Assembly: GCF_006716905.1 (NCBI RefSeq)
Contig: NZ_VFPV01000002.1
Coordinates: 1,268,501 to 1,332,500, forward strand
Length of the DNA: 64,000 nucleotides
Reading direction: 5' to 3'
Source of the DNA: Acidovorax temperans
GTDB taxonomy: Bacteria; Pseudomonadota; Gammaproteobacteria; Burkholderiales; Burkholderiaceae_C
The notes beneath the pieces are model-generated. The model saw nothing but the letters and a program-made list of their open reading frames with translations. It was not told the DNA's origin and searched no databases. Both the position numbers and the translations under genes were made by a program. Positions 30,209 to 39,876 of this stretch are shown one piece after another (the first letter of the stretch is position 1; each line of letters starts with the position of its first letter).

Positions 30209-33085
30209 TTAGGCACACACCCGGTTTTCACCGGTGCCGTGAAGGTTGCTGGTGCAGCGGCCGCAAATGGTGGGGTGGGCCGCGTCCTGGCCCACATCCT
30301 CGCGGTAGTGCCAGCAGCGTTCGCACTTGGCGTGGCTGCTCGGCGTCACGCTGGCGGCCAGGGCTTCGCCTTCGGCCAGCGTGGCTGCGGAAGTGATGAA
30401 CACGAACTTGAGGTCTTCACCCAGGCTGCGCAGGGCTTCGAGCAGTTCGCCGCTGGCGGTCACCGTGACTTCGGCCTGCAGCGATGCGCCCACCTTACCG
30501 TCGGCGCGCAGGGCTTCGATCTCCTTGTTCACCACTTCACGGGCGGCACGGATGCGGTCCCACTTGTCCAGCAGCGCAGCATCGGTGGCACCAAAGTCCC
30601 AGAACTTCTCGACGAAGATGGTCTCGGATTTGCCGAACACCTTCCATGCTTCTTCTGCAGTGAACGACAGGAACGGCGCCATCCAGCGCAGCATGGCATG
30701 GGTGATCTGGTACAGCGCGGTCTGGGCGCTGCGGCGGGCTAGGCTCTTGGGCGCGGTGGTGTAAAGGCGGTCTTTGAGCACGTCGAGATAGAACGCACCC
30801 AGGTCTTCCGAGCAGTACACCTGCAGTTTGGCTACCACGGGGTGGAATTCATACACCTCGTAATGGCCCAGGATGTCGGCCTGCAGCTGACTGGCGCGGG
30901 CCAGGGCGTAGCGGTCGATTTCCAGCAACTGGTCGGCGGGCACGGTATCGGTGGCGGGGTCAAAGTCGCTCACGTTGGCCAGCAGGAAGCGCAGCGTGTT
31001 GCGGATGCGGCGGTACGCATCGACCACGCGGGCCAGGATCTTGTCGTCAATGGCCAAGTCCCCCGAGTAGTCGGTCGAGGCGCACCACAGGCGGATGATT
31101 TCGGCACCCAGCTTGCCGCTCACCTCTTGCGGCGAGACGGTGTTGCCCAGCGACTTGCTCATCTTCTTGCCCTGGCCGTCCACGGTGAAGCCGTGGGTCA
31201 GCAGGCCGCGGTAGGGCGCGCGGCCGAAGATGGCACTGGCCAGCAGCAGCGAGCTGTGGAACCAGCCGCGGTGCTGGTCATGGCCTTCCAGATACAGGTC
31301 GGCCTCGGGCCCAGTCTCGTGGTGCATGGTGCCGTGCGTGCCGCGCATCACGTGCCAGAAGGTGGAGCCCGAGTCGAACCACACTTCCAGAATGTCCGTG
31401 CTCTTGGTGTAGTGCGGCGCGTCTTCTGCGCCCAGGATTTCTTCGGTTGTCACGCGGCTCCAGGCCTCGATGCCGCCCTTTTCGACGATGGCTGCCGCCT
31501 GGTCAATGATTTCCATGGTGCGCGGGTGCAGCTCGCCCGAATCCTTGTGCAGGAAGAAGGGCAGGGGCACGCCCCAGCTGCGCTGGCGCGAGATGCACCA
31601 GTCGGGCCGGCCCGCGATCATGTCGCGCAGGCGGCTCTTGCCGTTTTCGGGGTAGAAGCTGGTCTGCTCGATGGCCGCCAGGGCCGTCTGGCGCAGCGTG
31701 CCGGGGGCCTTGTCAGTGGTGAATACACCTTCGCCCTCGTCCATGCGCACAAACCACTGGGCGGCGGCGCGGTAAATCACCGGCGTCTTGTGGCGCCAGC
31801 AGTGCGGGTAGCTGTGGGTGATGTCCTTGGTGGCCATCAGGCGACCGGCGTTGCGCAGCGCCTCGATGATGACGGGGATGGCCTTCCAGATGTGCTGGCC
31901 GCCGAACAGCGGGAAGTCTGCCGCATAGGTGCCGTTGCCCTGCACCGGGTTCAGGATATCGTCGTACTTCATGCCGTGCGCCACGCACGAGTTGAAGTCG
32001 TCCACGCCGTAGGCGGGCGACGAGTGAACGATACCAGTGCCGTCGGTGGCCGTGGCGTAGTCGGCCAGGTACACGGGCGAGAGGCGGCGGTAGCCATGGC
32101 TGCCGTCTTCACTGGCCACGTCGTACAGCGGGTGTTCAAATTCGATGCCGCCCAGCTTTTCGCCCGGAACGGTGGCCAGCACCTTGCCTTGCAGGCCCCA
32201 GCGTTCCATGCAGGCATCGACCAGTGTTTCGGCGATCACGTACAGGCCGCGTTCGGTTTCCACTAGCGAGTAAGGCAGCTCGGGGTTCAGGTTCAGCGCC
32301 TGGTTGGCGGGGATGGTCCAGGCGGTGGTCGTCCAGATCACGGCAAACGCGTCTTGCGTGAAGGCAGGCAAGCCAAAGGCCGCCGCCAGCGCGGCAGGGT
32401 TGTGGGCCTTGAAGGCCACGTCCAGCGTGGTGCTCTTCTTGTCCTGGTACTCGATTTCAAACTCGGCCAGCGACGAGCCGCAGTCAAAGCACCAGTACAC
32501 GGGCTTGAGGCCGCGGTACACGAAGCCACGCTCCATCACCCTCTTGAGCGCACGGATCTCGCCGGCTTCGCTCGCGAAGTTCATGGTCTTGTAGGGGTTG
32601 TCCCAGTCGCCGAGCACGCCAAGGCGCTTGAAGTCGGCCATTTGCTGTGCGATTTGCTCGGTGGCAAAGGCACGGCCCTTGGCTTGCATTTCGTCACGCG
32701 GCAGGTTGCGGCCGTGCAGCTTTTCAATGGCGTTTTCAATGGGCAGACCGTGGCAGTCCCAGCCGGGCACGTACAGCGCGTCAAAGCCTTCGAGCTGGCG
32801 CGCCTTGGTGATCATGTCCTTGAGGATCTTGTTGACCGCGTGGCCAATGTGCAGCTGGCCGTTGGCGTAGGGCGGGCCATCGTGCAGGATGAACTTGGGC
32901 GCACCACAACGGGCATCGCGCAGCTTTTTGTAGATGCCTTTTTCTTCCCACTCCTTCACCCAGCCGGGCTCGCGCTTGGGCAGGTCGCCGCGCATGGGGA
33001 AGGAAGTGTCTGGCAGGTTCAGTGTGGCGCGGTAATCCACGGCGGGCGTGCTGTTCGTGGGGGTGGAGCTGGCGTTATCGGACAT
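30209..33085 (-). CDS. ileS: Isoleucyl-tRNA synthetase
   Basis: Class Ia aminoacyl-tRNA synthetase charging tRNA-Ile, 958 residues. The HIGH signature is at 79-82 within [21 protein letters not shown] near residue 640 ([13 protein letters not shown]), and the editing CP1 domain lies between (about 190-410). A C-terminal zinc site is seen as [10 protein letters not shown] and CGRCTSN near residues 920 and 945, as in the bacterial type. Flanked by ribF and lspA in the conserved order. The first 20 residues are Ser/Thr/Ala-rich and likely disordered. Confidence 0.98.
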   Translation of the reverse strand: MSDNASSTPTNSTPAVDYRATLNLPDTSFPMRGDLPKREPGWVKEWEEKGIYKKLRDARCGAPKFILHDGPPYANGQLHIGHAVNKILKDMITKARQLEGFDALYVPGWDCHGLPIENAIEKLHGRNLPRDEMQAKGRAFATEQIAQQMADFKRLGVLGDWDNPYKTMNFASEAGEIRALKRVMERGFVYRGLKPVYWCFDCGSSLAEFEIEYQDKKSTTLDVAFKAHNPAALAAAFGLPAFTQDAFAVIWTTTAWTIPANQALNLNPELPYSLVETERGLYVIAETLVDACMERWGLQGKVLATVPGEKLGGIEFEHPLYDVASEDGSHGYRRLSPVYLADYATATDGTGIVHSSPAYGVDDFNSCVAHGMKYDDILNPVQGNGTYAADFPLFGGQHIWKAIPVIIEALRNAGRLMATKDITHSYPHCWRHKTPVIYRAAAQWFVRMDEGEGVFTTDKAPGTLRQTALAAIEQTSFYPENGKSRLRDMIAGRPDWCISRQRSWGVPLPFFLHKDSGELHPRTMEIIDQAAAIVEKGGIEAWSRVTTEEILGAEDAPHYTKSTDILEVWFDSGSTFWHVMRGTHGTMHHETGPEADLYLEGHDQHRGWFHSSLLLASAIFGRAPYRGLLTHGFTVDGQGKKMSKSLGNTVSPQEVSGKLGAEIIRLWCASTDYSGDLAIDDKILARVVDAYRRIRNTLRFLLANVSDFDPATDTVPADQLLEIDRYALARASQLQADILGHYEVYEFHPVVAKLQVYCSEDLGAFYLDVLKDRLYTTAPKSLARRSAQTALYQITHAMLRWMAPFLSFTAEEAWKVFGKSETIFVEKFWDFGATDAALLDKWDRIRAAREVVNKEIEALRADGKVGASLQAEVTVTASGELLEALRSLGEDLKFVFITSAATLAEGEALAASVTPSSHAKCERCWHYREDVGQDAAHPTICGRCTSNLHGTGENRVCA

Positions 33086-33195
33086 GAAAGTACCTTAGAG
33101 CGGTGCAATCCGGGGCGTACCCGGCGCGAAAAACGGGAGTGACTGGGACGAGAGAAGCTGGCCCGCAAGCACGGGCGCTGCGCAAAGGCAGCCCT

Positions 33196-34245
33196 CTAAA
33201 TTCGGTCGCGCGTGGTCTGGCGCCGGGTCTCGGTGTACGAGCGGGCGTGGCCAGAGGCAAAGTAGGCGCGCGCATCAGCGCAGTCCTTGGCGATACCGGC
33301 AGTGAGGGCATCGAGACCGTCGTACTTGAGCTCGTCGTGCAGTTTGTGCAGAAGTTCCACGCGGATGATTTTACCGTACGCCCCCTCGGCGCCCAGGCTG
33401 GCCGGCCACTGCAGGCAATGGGTTTCCAGCAGCACGCGGCCGCCATTCACATCGTTAGGGTCGAGCGACGGTCGCACGCCCAGGTTGGCCACGCCGGGCA
33501 GGGGGGTGTCGCCCAGGCCATGCACCAGCACGGCAAAAATGCCGCTGGCGGCAGGCTTCCAATGGGCAAAGCGTAGGTTGAGGGTGCGGAAGCCGTCTTG
33601 CGCGCCGTCGGCGCTGGCGCCCAGGGCGCGCCCCAGCTTGCGGCCATGCACCACATGGCCTGAGATGGTGTACGGCCGCCCCAGCAGGGCAGCGGCTGCT
33701 TCCATGTCACCTGCGCCCAAGGCCTGGCGAACGGCTGAACTGGACACCCGCAGGCCGCGCACCTCGTAGCTGTTCATGCGGGCCACGTCAAAGCCCTGGG
33801 CTTGCCCAGCCGCGTCGAGCATGGCGTAGTCGCCCGCCCGCTTGGCGCCAAAGCGGAAATCGTCGCCCACCAGCACGTAGCGCGCTCCCAGGCCTTGCAC
33901 CAGCACTTCGTTGATGAAAGCCTCGGGCGTCTGCGCGGCCAGCCGCGCGCTGAAGGGCAGCACCACCACCTGCTGCACGCCGCATCGCTCCAGCTCGGTC
34001 AGTTTGTCGCGCAAAGTGCCAATGCGTGCGGGGGCCAGTTCGGGCTTGCGCGCCACGCCAGCAAAATAGTCGCGCGGGTGGGGTTCGAACGTGAGTACGC
34101 AGCTCTCCACGCCCCGGTGGGCAGCTTCGTTGTTCAGCAGCGCCAGCATGGCCTGGTGCCCCCGGTGCACGCCGTCGAAATTGCCGATGGTCAGCGCGCA
34201 GGCGCTGGCGATGCCAGGGTGGTGGAATCCGCGAAAGATCTTCAT
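33196..34245 (-). CDS. ribF: Bifunctional riboflavin kinase/FMN adenylyltransferase
   Basis: Converts riboflavin to FMN and then FAD. 349 residues. The N-terminal adenylyltransferase domain shows TIGNFDGVHRGHQAM at 19-33 and VGDDFRFGAKRAGD near 125. The C-terminal kinase domain begins GHVVHGRKLGRALG near 195. The usual LGFPTAN segment of the kinase is replaced by LGASADGAQDGFRTLNL, an insertion with TLN in place of PTAN. Start ATG at 34245; bipartite repeat copy 8 ends five bases upstream of it. Separated from ileS by 110 bases; no FMN riboswitch is visible. Confidence 0.95.
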   Translation of the reverse strand: MKIFRGFHHPGIASACALTIGNFDGVHRGHQAMLALLNNEAAHRGVESCVLTFEPHPRDYFAGVARKPELAPARIGTLRDKLTELERCGVQQVVVLPFSARLAAQTPEAFINEVLVQGLGARYVLVGDDFRFGAKRAGDYAMLDAAGQAQGFDVARMNSYEVRGLRVSSSAVRQALGAGDMEAAAALLGRPYTISGHVVHGRKLGRALGASADGAQDGFRTLNLRFAHWKPAASGIFAVLVHGLGDTPLPGVANLGVRPSLDPNDVNGGRVLLETHCLQWPASLGAEGAYGKIIRVELLHKLHDELKYDGLDALTAGIAKDCADARAYFASGHARSYTETRRQTTRDRI

Positions 34246-34249
34246 CGGC

Positions 34250-34306
34250 TTGTTATCTTTTTGATAGCAGCCTGCGCAAGTGGATCAAGCGCAAGACGCC
34301 AATTTG
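34250..34306 (+). repeat. Bipartite palindromic repeat, copy 8 (immediately 5' of ribF)
   Basis: TTGTTATC, TTGATAGCAGCC, TGCGCAAG, ATCAAGCGCAAGACGCC; diverged but aligned over its length. It occupies the ribF leader directly next to the start codon. Confidence 0.7.
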
Positions 34307-34468
34307 TCATGGAAAAAGAGTATATTGTGACCGACGCCTGCCCAGCAGGCGCCTGTCGCCTGGCGCCCGAAGGTTGCAGGCCGACTGGAAGCGCACCAGC
34401 GCAGTGCCTTCCGCCGAGACATCCGAGTTCCGAATCCTTGTGTAGCGTAAGTTTCCAGGAGGCGTGTT

Positions 34469-35026
34469 TTGAAGGTCTTGAAGCTGTCAGCCCAGGGGCT
34501 GCCCCAATCGTGGATCACGTTGGAGCAAGCGGTCATCCACTACGCTGCAGGCGAAGTGCGCTGGGAGTCCGGCGCCCAGATTGCCCGCTTCCGTGGCGGT
34601 CACAACGCCATCACGGGCGAGCAATCAGTGATTGCTGTCAACAGCATCATCGGCACCAAAGGCGTCCCACGCATCAACCCGTTTGAACTGAAGCCGGGCC
34701 TGACCAACAGCAAGCTGTTCGCGCGCGACCGCAACATCTGCGCCTATTGCGGCGGGCACTTTCACGAGGAAGAGTTGACGCGCGAACACATCGTGCCCTT
34801 CGCCCACCACGGGCAGGACCACTGGATGAACGTCGTCACCGCCTGCCGCGCCTGCAACCACCGAAAAGGGCCGCGCACGCCCGAGCAGGCTCACATGCCT
34901 TTGCTGTATGCCCCTTATGTGCCCAGCCTGTGGGAAGATTTCATCCTGCGCAACCGCCGTATCTTGGCCGATCAGATGGAGTTTTTGCTGGCGCATGTGC
35001 CCAAGTCGTCGCGGCTGGCGGCCTAG
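34469..35026 (+). CDS. HNH endonuclease family protein
   Basis: 185-residue protein with a C-terminal HNH nuclease domain: two Cys pairs (CAYCGG near 91 and CRACNHRKG near 128) bind zinc, and the His-Asn-His core reads TREHIVPFAHHGQDHWMN. The N-terminal 70 residues have no motif I recognise. This type is widespread in free-living proteobacteria as a stand-alone gene; cellular role unknown. The TTG at 34469 is preferred because a perfect AGGAGG lies five bases upstream (34458-34463) and no ATG is available. It is divergent from ribF. Confidence 0.85.
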   Translation: MKVLKLSAQGLPQSWITLEQAVIHYAAGEVRWESGAQIARFRGGHNAITGEQSVIAVNSIIGTKGVPRINPFELKPGLTNSKLFARDRNICAYCGGHFHEEELTREHIVPFAHHGQDHWMNVVTACRACNHRKGPRTPEQAHMPLLYAPYVPSLWEDFILRNRRILADQMEFLLAHVPKSSRLAA

Positions 35027-35099
35027 CATCCCTTTGCACCGCATCACTGCGGCGCTGCAAACCCTGTGGGAGAATCAGGGTTTTCCCTGAAATCCTCCC

Positions 35100-36041
35100 A
35101 TGATCGTTCGCGATCGGCCCTCCGGCCTGCGTCTGTTTTTGCTGCTGCGTGGTTCCATCCTGCAGCGCATCCGCTGGACACTGCTGTTCAACACCCTGCT
35201 GGCCACGGCCGTGACGCTGGCGCACGGCAACCTGTTCACTTTCAAGATCACGCTCACTCCCATCCCCTTTACCTTGATGGGGCTGCCGCTTGCGATTTTT
35301 CTTGGCTTTCGCAACACCACGGCTTATGACCGCTACTAGGAAGGGCGCAAGCTGTGGGGCGAGTTGGTATTGCGCACGCGCAACCTGTCGCGCCAATGCC
35401 TGAGCCTGATTGAGCTGGACCAGCCCGTGGACCCTGCCAACCGCGCCGGGGACGTGCGGGTACGCATGGTGCACCGGGCGATTGCGTTTGTTCACGCCCT
35501 GCGCCTGCACTTGCGCTCGCAAAGCGACGATGCCTTGCTGCAGCGCTGGCTGCCTGCGCAGGATTGGCCACGCGTGGCCCAGTCCAGCGTACGGCCCGAG
35601 GCGATCATGCAGGGGCTGGGCCAAGACTTGCGCCAGTGCCTGCGCGAGGGGCGCATCGATCCCTGCCTGGCGGCGGGTATCGACACAACCTTGTCCGCCA
35701 TGACGGCTTCCGCTGCCTCGTGCGAGCGGATTCGGAACACACCAGTGCCGTTCTCGTACACCCTGCTGCTGCACCGCACGGCTTACCTCTATTGCTTTTT
35801 GCTGCCCTTTGGTCTGGTGGATACCACCGGCTTCATGACGCCCTTTGTCGTCGCCATCGTGGCCTACACCTTCTTTGGGCTGGATGCGCTGGGCGATGAA
35901 ATTGAAGAGCCTTTTGGTTTGGAGAGCAACGATCTGCCGCTGGACACCCTGTGCCGAGCTATTGAAATCAACCTGCGTGAGTCCCTGGGTGAAACTGATT
36001 TGCCACCCCCATTGTTGCCGGTGGACTACTTGCTGACGTGA
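35100..36041 (+). pseudogene. Bestrophin-family (UPF0187/YneE) channel gene interrupted by an in-frame TAG
   Basis: Bestrophin-like ion channel family. The frame is continuous from 35100 to 36041 (313 codons) except for TAG at 35337-35339. The stop falls in the family motif AYDRYWEGRKLWGEL: here TAYDRY, stop, EGRKLWGELV, so a single TGG to TAG change explains it. The N-terminal part has two membrane helices; the C-terminal part has two more (about 225-265). Both halves keep normal codon use and length, so the lesion is recent or a sequence error. As read, only a 79-residue fragment would be made. Confidence 0.85.
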
Positions 36042-36101
36042 GACAGGGCATCGCTGATACGCCCGTCTGATTCCTGGCCGAGTGGCTACCAGCCAGGGGA
36101 T

Positions 36102-36131
36102 CGGCCTATGGGTTGGATGACCCATAGGCCG
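36102..36131. terminator. Terminator hairpin between bestrophin and acyl-CoA dehydrogenase genes
   Basis: Perfect 11-bp stem CGGCCTATGGG / CCCATAGGCCG with an 8-base loop, followed by GTTTGCG. It lies between convergent genes and could end transcripts from both sides; the T-run is weak. Confidence 0.6.
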
Positions 36132-36149
36132 TTTGCGCGAATGCCGCGC

Positions 36150-37265
36150 TCAGGCAAACACGCCCGCCGTATCCTGCATCCGCGCAGAAACCTCGCCCAA
36201 GTGGTGCAGCGTGTCGCCAAACGCCACTTCCAGCTGCGTGAGCTTCTTGAAGTAGTGGCTCACGATGTACTCGTCTGTCACGCCAATGCCGCCATGCAGT
36301 TGCACGGCCTGCTGTCCCACAAAGCGCATCGACTGGCCCAGTTGCACCTTGGCACGGGCCATGGCCGCGCGGCGTTCTTCTGCGGGGGCGCCCAGTTTGA
36401 GGCTGGCGTAGTAGCTCATCGAGCGGGCCAGCTCCAACTGCATCTTCATGTCTGCCACGCGATGGCGCAGGGCCTGGAAGCTCGCAATGAACACGCCAAA
36501 CTGCTTGCGCTGGTTCATGTATTCGACGGTGATGGCCAGCGTTTTGTCCATCACGCCCACGGCTTCGGCGCAGGTGGCGGCAATGCCGGTGTCCACGGCC
36601 AGTTCCAGCGCGGCCAGGCCGTCGGTGGTGATGAGCGTGGCGGGGGTGTTGACCAGGTGCACTTCGGCCGCGCGGCTGCCGTCTTGCGTGACGTAGCCCT
36701 GGGTGGTCACGCCACTCGCAGTACGCTCGACCAAGAAGAGGGCGATCTTGCCGTCCAGCTGTGCGGGCACGATGAAGGCATCCGCCTTGTCACCCGCAGG
36801 CACTACGCTTTTGATAGCTGTTACCGCATAGCCTGATTGCGCTAGGGCCGCTTTTGCCTCACAAACGTCCAGGCGGTAGCGTGCCTTGCGCTCTTGGTGC
36901 GCCAGCACTACGACGGCTTCGCCGCCGGCCACGCGGGGCAACCAGGCCGATTGCACTTCGGAGGGCGCGTGGTGGGACAGCACAGCGCTGGCAATGAAAG
37001 ACTGCGCGATGGGTTCCAGCACGATGCCGCGGCCCAGTTCTTCGGCCACCACCATTGCGTCGATGGCGCCTTGGCCCATGCCGCCTTGCGCTTCGGGCAC
37101 GGTGAGGGCCGTGAGGCCCAGTTCGGCCAGTTCGTTCCATGCGGCGCGGTCAAAGCCACCTGCTGCCACCGCGGCGCGGCGGCGCTCGAACGTGTAGCCC
37201 TTGTCCACCCACTTGCGTACGGCGTCGCGCAGTTGTTCCTGGTCGTCAGAAAAATCGAAATCCAT
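36150..37265 (-). CDS. Acyl-CoA dehydrogenase, pimeloyl-CoA dehydrogenase small-subunit type
   Basis: FAD-dependent acyl-CoA dehydrogenase of 371 residues, resembling PimD small subunits that act with a large partner on dicarboxylyl-CoA. Family motifs: MDFDFSDDQEQLRDAVRKWV at the start, GLTALTVPEAQGGMGQGAID near 50, and QQAVQLHGGIGVTDEYIVSH near 318. It follows the second dehydrogenase gene by 24 bases on the minus strand, giving the usual large-small order. Residues about 137-154 (ALAQSGYAVTAIKSVV) are encoded by repeat copy 9. Actual substrate not determinable. Confidence 0.82.
   Translation of the reverse strand: MDFDFSDDQEQLRDAVRKWVDKGYTFERRRAAVAAGGFDRAAWNELAELGLTALTVPEAQGGMGQGAIDAMVVAEELGRGIVLEPIAQSFIASAVLSHHAPSEVQSAWLPRVAGGEAVVVLAHQERKARYRLDVCEAKAALAQSGYAVTAIKSVVPAGDKADAFIVPAQLDGKIALFLVERTASGVTTQGYVTQDGSRAAEVHLVNTPATLITTDGLAALELAVDTGIAATCAEAVGVMDKTLAITVEYMNQRKQFGVFIASFQALRHRVADMKMQLELARSMSYYASLKLGAPAEERRAAMARAKVQLGQSMRFVGQQAVQLHGGIGVTDEYIVSHYFKKLTQLEVAFGDTLHHLGEVSARMQDTAGVFA
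36802..36855 (+). repeat. Bipartite palindromic repeat, copy 9 (inside the small acyl-CoA dehydrogenase)
   Basis: CTACGCTTTTGATAGCTGTT, then ACCGCATAGC and TTGCGCTAGGGCCGC. Read on the minus strand it gives ALAQS..AV.AIKS, nearly the same peptide as the repeat in RarA. Confidence 0.75.
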
Positions 37266-37289
37266 GTTCTTGTCTCCTGGAACTTGGGA

Positions 37290-38471
37290 TCAGCCGAGGA
37301 CGGTCTGAGCCACGATGTTGCGCTGCACTTCGTTGGAGCCACCGTAGATGGTGGTCTTGCGCAGGTTGAAGTAGGTGGATGCCAGCGGCGCGTTGGCCAC
37401 CACGCCGCCGGGGAAGTTGCCCTGCCAGCCGGCTTCCATGGCCTCTTCGATGAAGGGCATGGCAAAGGGGCCTGCGGCCAGCATCATCAGCTCGGCATAG
37501 CGTTGCTGGATCTCGCTGCCCTTGATCTTGAGCAGGCCCGCAATGTCGAGCGAGTTCTTGCCCGACTTCTCGGCCGACAGCACGCGCAGCACCAGCATTT
37601 CGAGCGCGACGATGTCCACTTCGAGCAGGGCGATCTGGTCACGGAAGCGCTGGTCATCCCACACGCCTTCGGTCTTGGCAATGCGCTTCAAGCGCTCCAG
37701 CTCGCGCTTGCTGCGGTTCACGTCGGCGATGTTGGTGCGCTCGTGGCTCAGCAGGTGCTTGGCGTACGTCCAGCCCTTGTTCTCTTCACCGATCAGGTTC
37801 TCGGCGGGCACTTCGACGTTGTCGAAGAACACCTCGTTCACTTCGCACTCGCCGTCCAGCAGCTTGATGGGGCGCACGGTGACGCCCTTGGACTTCATGT
37901 CCAGCAGCAGGAAGGAGATGCCCGTCTGGGGCTTGCCCTCGGTGCTGGTGCGCACCAGGTTGAACATCCAGTCGCCATGCTGGCCGAGGGTGGTCCAGGT
38001 CTTCTGGCCGTTGACGATGTACTTGTCGCCCACGCGCTCGGCGCGGGTTTTGACGCTGGCCAGGTCCGAGCCCGAACCGGGTTCGCTGTAACCCTGACTC
38101 CACCAGACTTCGCCGCTGGCGATGCCGGGCAAAAAGCGCTTTTGCTGCTCGGCATTGCCAAACGCCATGATCACCGGGGCCACCATGACGGGGCCGAAGG
38201 GGATGATGCGGGGCGCACCGGCCAGCGCGCACTCTTCTTCAAACAGGTGCTTTTGTACGGCCGTCCAGCCGGGGCCGCCAAATTCCTTAGGCCAGCCAAA
38301 GGCCAGCCAGCCTTTTTTGCCCAGAATCTTGGCCCAGCCCTGCATATCGTCGCGGGTCAGCCGCAGGGCGTTGTGCACCTTGTGGGAGATTTCCTTGGGC
38401 AGATTGGCTTGAACCCAGGTGCGGACTTCCTCGCGGAAGGCCTGCTCTTCGGGGGTGAATGCGAGATCCAT
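37290..38471 (-). CDS. Acyl-CoA dehydrogenase, pimeloyl-CoA dehydrogenase large-subunit type
   Basis: Acyl-CoA dehydrogenase of 393 residues, PimC-like large subunit. Recognised by MDLAFTPEEQAFREEVRTWV, the flavin/substrate motif WWSQGYSEPGSGSDLASVKT near 122, GDKYIVNGQKTWTT, and TIYGGSNEVQRNIVAQTVLG at the C-terminus. It is first in a two-gene minus-strand unit with the small-subunit-type gene. In other proteobacteria such pairs take part in beta-oxidation of dicarboxylates or long-chain acids; nothing here fixes the substrate. Confidence 0.87.
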   Translation of the reverse strand: MDLAFTPEEQAFREEVRTWVQANLPKEISHKVHNALRLTRDDMQGWAKILGKKGWLAFGWPKEFGGPGWTAVQKHLFEEECALAGAPRIIPFGPVMVAPVIMAFGNAEQQKRFLPGIASGEVWWSQGYSEPGSGSDLASVKTRAERVGDKYIVNGQKTWTTLGQHGDWMFNLVRTSTEGKPQTGISFLLLDMKSKGVTVRPIKLLDGECEVNEVFFDNVEVPAENLIGEENKGWTYAKHLLSHERTNIADVNRSKRELERLKRIAKTEGVWDDQRFRDQIALLEVDIVALEMLVLRVLSAEKSGKNSLDIAGLLKIKGSEIQQRYAELMMLAAGPFAMPFIEEAMEAGWQGNFPGGVVANAPLASTYFNLRKTTIYGGSNEVQRNIVAQTVLG

Positions 38472-38518
38472 GCAGCTTGTCTCCTATTGATTTTGTGTTT
38501 GTAGCACGGTCGTTCGTT

Positions 38519-39232
38519 TCAGTTCTGTCCGGGTGGTGACATGCTCGTCAACCCAGGCTCCAGGCCCAGCTCGTCGCACAGGCGGCGCACGGTGGCTTGC
38601 AGGCTGGCCACTTCGGCCTCCAGCGCTTGTACGCGGGCTTGCAGGGCGGGGGCAGGGGTATCCAGTGAGGGGGCCGGGTGGCCGCCGTAGGCCTGCTGGC
38701 TGGTGTCTACCGGCCCGCACAGCAGGTGGGCCCAGCGCGGCTCGCGGGCGCCGGGCGCGCGGGGCAGCAGCGCGACCAGCGGGCCGCCTTTTTCTTCGCT
38801 GCGGTTTTGCAATTCGTCCAAAAACGCTTCCACCGACGAGATGTCGGCAAAGCGGTGCCAGCGCTCGGCGTTGATGCGCAGCTCGCCCGCCGTCTGCGGC
38901 CCGCGCAGCATCAGCAGGCCCAGCAGCGCGGCCGACTGGTCGGGTACGCCCACGCCGCGCTGAAAGTTGTGTTCCCACCGTGTGGTGCGGTTGCCGCTGC
39001 TCTCAAACACCAGGGTCAGCAGCTTCAGTGAATCCAGTGCCTCTTGCGCTTCAGCATCCGTCAGTTGCATCACCGGGTCGCGGCTGGTTTTCTGGTTGCA
39101 GCCGGTGACCAGGCCATTGAGCGACATGGGGTAGCTGTCGGGCACCGTGCGGGCTTTTTCCATCAACGTCGCCAGCACGCGGGCTTCGTTGGGGGTGAGG
39201 GGGCGGGTGGCGGGGCTGAAGGGGGTGGACAT
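38519..39232 (-). CDS. YceH/UPF0502 (DUF480) winged-helix protein
   Basis: DUF480 family protein, 237 residues from the ATG at 39232. Two winged-helix domains are expected: the first in [20 protein letters not shown] (about 13-32), the second in [20 protein letters not shown] near 107. It ends with a short coiled coil ([20 protein letters not shown]). Function unknown in E. coli. It is divergent from purN with only 21 bases between start codons, so each promoter must overlap the other gene. The longer upstream frame is the purN antisense and is rejected. Confidence 0.88.
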   Translation of the reverse strand: MSTPFSPATRPLTPNEARVLATLMEKARTVPDSYPMSLNGLVTGCNQKTSRDPVMQLTDAEAQEALDSLKLLTLVFESSGNRTTRWEHNFQRGVGVPDQSAALLGLLMLRGPQTAGELRINAERWHRFADISSVEAFLDELQNRSEEKGGPLVALLPRAPGAREPRWAHLLCGPVDTSQQAYGGHPAPSLDTPAPALQARVQALEAEVASLQATVRRLCDELGLEPGLTSMSPPGQN

Positions 39233-39253
39233 GGCTGGGATAATCACGGGCAA

Positions 39254-39835
39254 ATGAAGAACATTGTGATTTTGATCTCTGGCGGCGGCTCCAACATGGC
39301 AGCCATTGTGAAAACCGCGCAGCATGAGCAGTGGGAGCGCGCGTACGGTGTGCGCATTGCTGCCGTGGTGAGCAACAAGGCCGATGCCAAAGGCCTTGTG
39401 TTTGCCCGCGAGCACGGTATTGCCACCGCCGTGCTCGACCACAAGGCGTTTGAGAGCCGCGAGGCTTTTGATGCGGCACTGGCCCAGGCGATTGATCAGC
39501 ACCAGCCGGCCCTGGTGGTGCTCGCCGGGTTCATGCGCATCCTGACGCCCGGTTTTGTAGAGCACTACGCCGGGCGGCTCATCAACATCCACCCTTCGTT
39601 GCTGCCCGCCTTCACCGGTCTTCATACGCACCAGCGCGCCATCGACGCTGGCTGCAAGTTTGCAGGCGTGACGGTGCACCAGGTGACGGCCGAGCTGGAC
39701 GTGGGCCCCATCCTGGACCAGGCCGTGGTTCCCGTGTTGCCGGACGACACGGCGCAAACCCTGGCGGCGCGCGTGCTGACCCAGGAGCACATCATTTACC
39801 CCCGTGCGGTACGCAACTTGGTGCGGGCTTTGTAA
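39254..39835 (+). CDS. purN: Phosphoribosylglycinamide formyltransferase
   Basis: Transfers the formyl group of 10-formyl-THF to GAR, third step of purine synthesis. 193 residues. Catalytic residues match E. coli PurN: Asn111 and His113 in [11 protein letters not shown] and Asp149 in AELDVGPI; the phosphate loop is SGGGSN at 9-14. The ATG at 39254 is the family start. A GATAAT at 39239-39244 could be its -10 box, which would leave a leader of only a few bases; the -35 match is poor. Confidence 0.97.
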   Translation: MKNIVILISGGGSNMAAIVKTAQHEQWERAYGVRIAAVVSNKADAKGLVFAREHGIATAVLDHKAFESREAFDAALAQAIDQHQPALVVLAGFMRILTPGFVEHYAGRLINIHPSLLPAFTGLHTHQRAIDAGCKFAGVTVHQVTAELDVGPILDQAVVPVLPDDTAQTLAARVLTQEHIIYPRAVRNLVRAL

Positions 39836-39876
39836 TCAAGCCTGATGCTGAACAGCACCCGCAGTTCAGCAGGTTC

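Noticed and set aside
34309..34468. Short cysteine-containing plus-strand frame starting MEKEYIVTDACPAGACRLAP
   Set aside because: No ribosome-binding site; the frame runs into the HNH gene in another frame; looks like chance after considering a small redox peptide.
34246..34468. FMN riboswitch upstream of ribF
   Set aside because: No conserved RFN-element blocks seen; the leader is filled by repeat copy 8.
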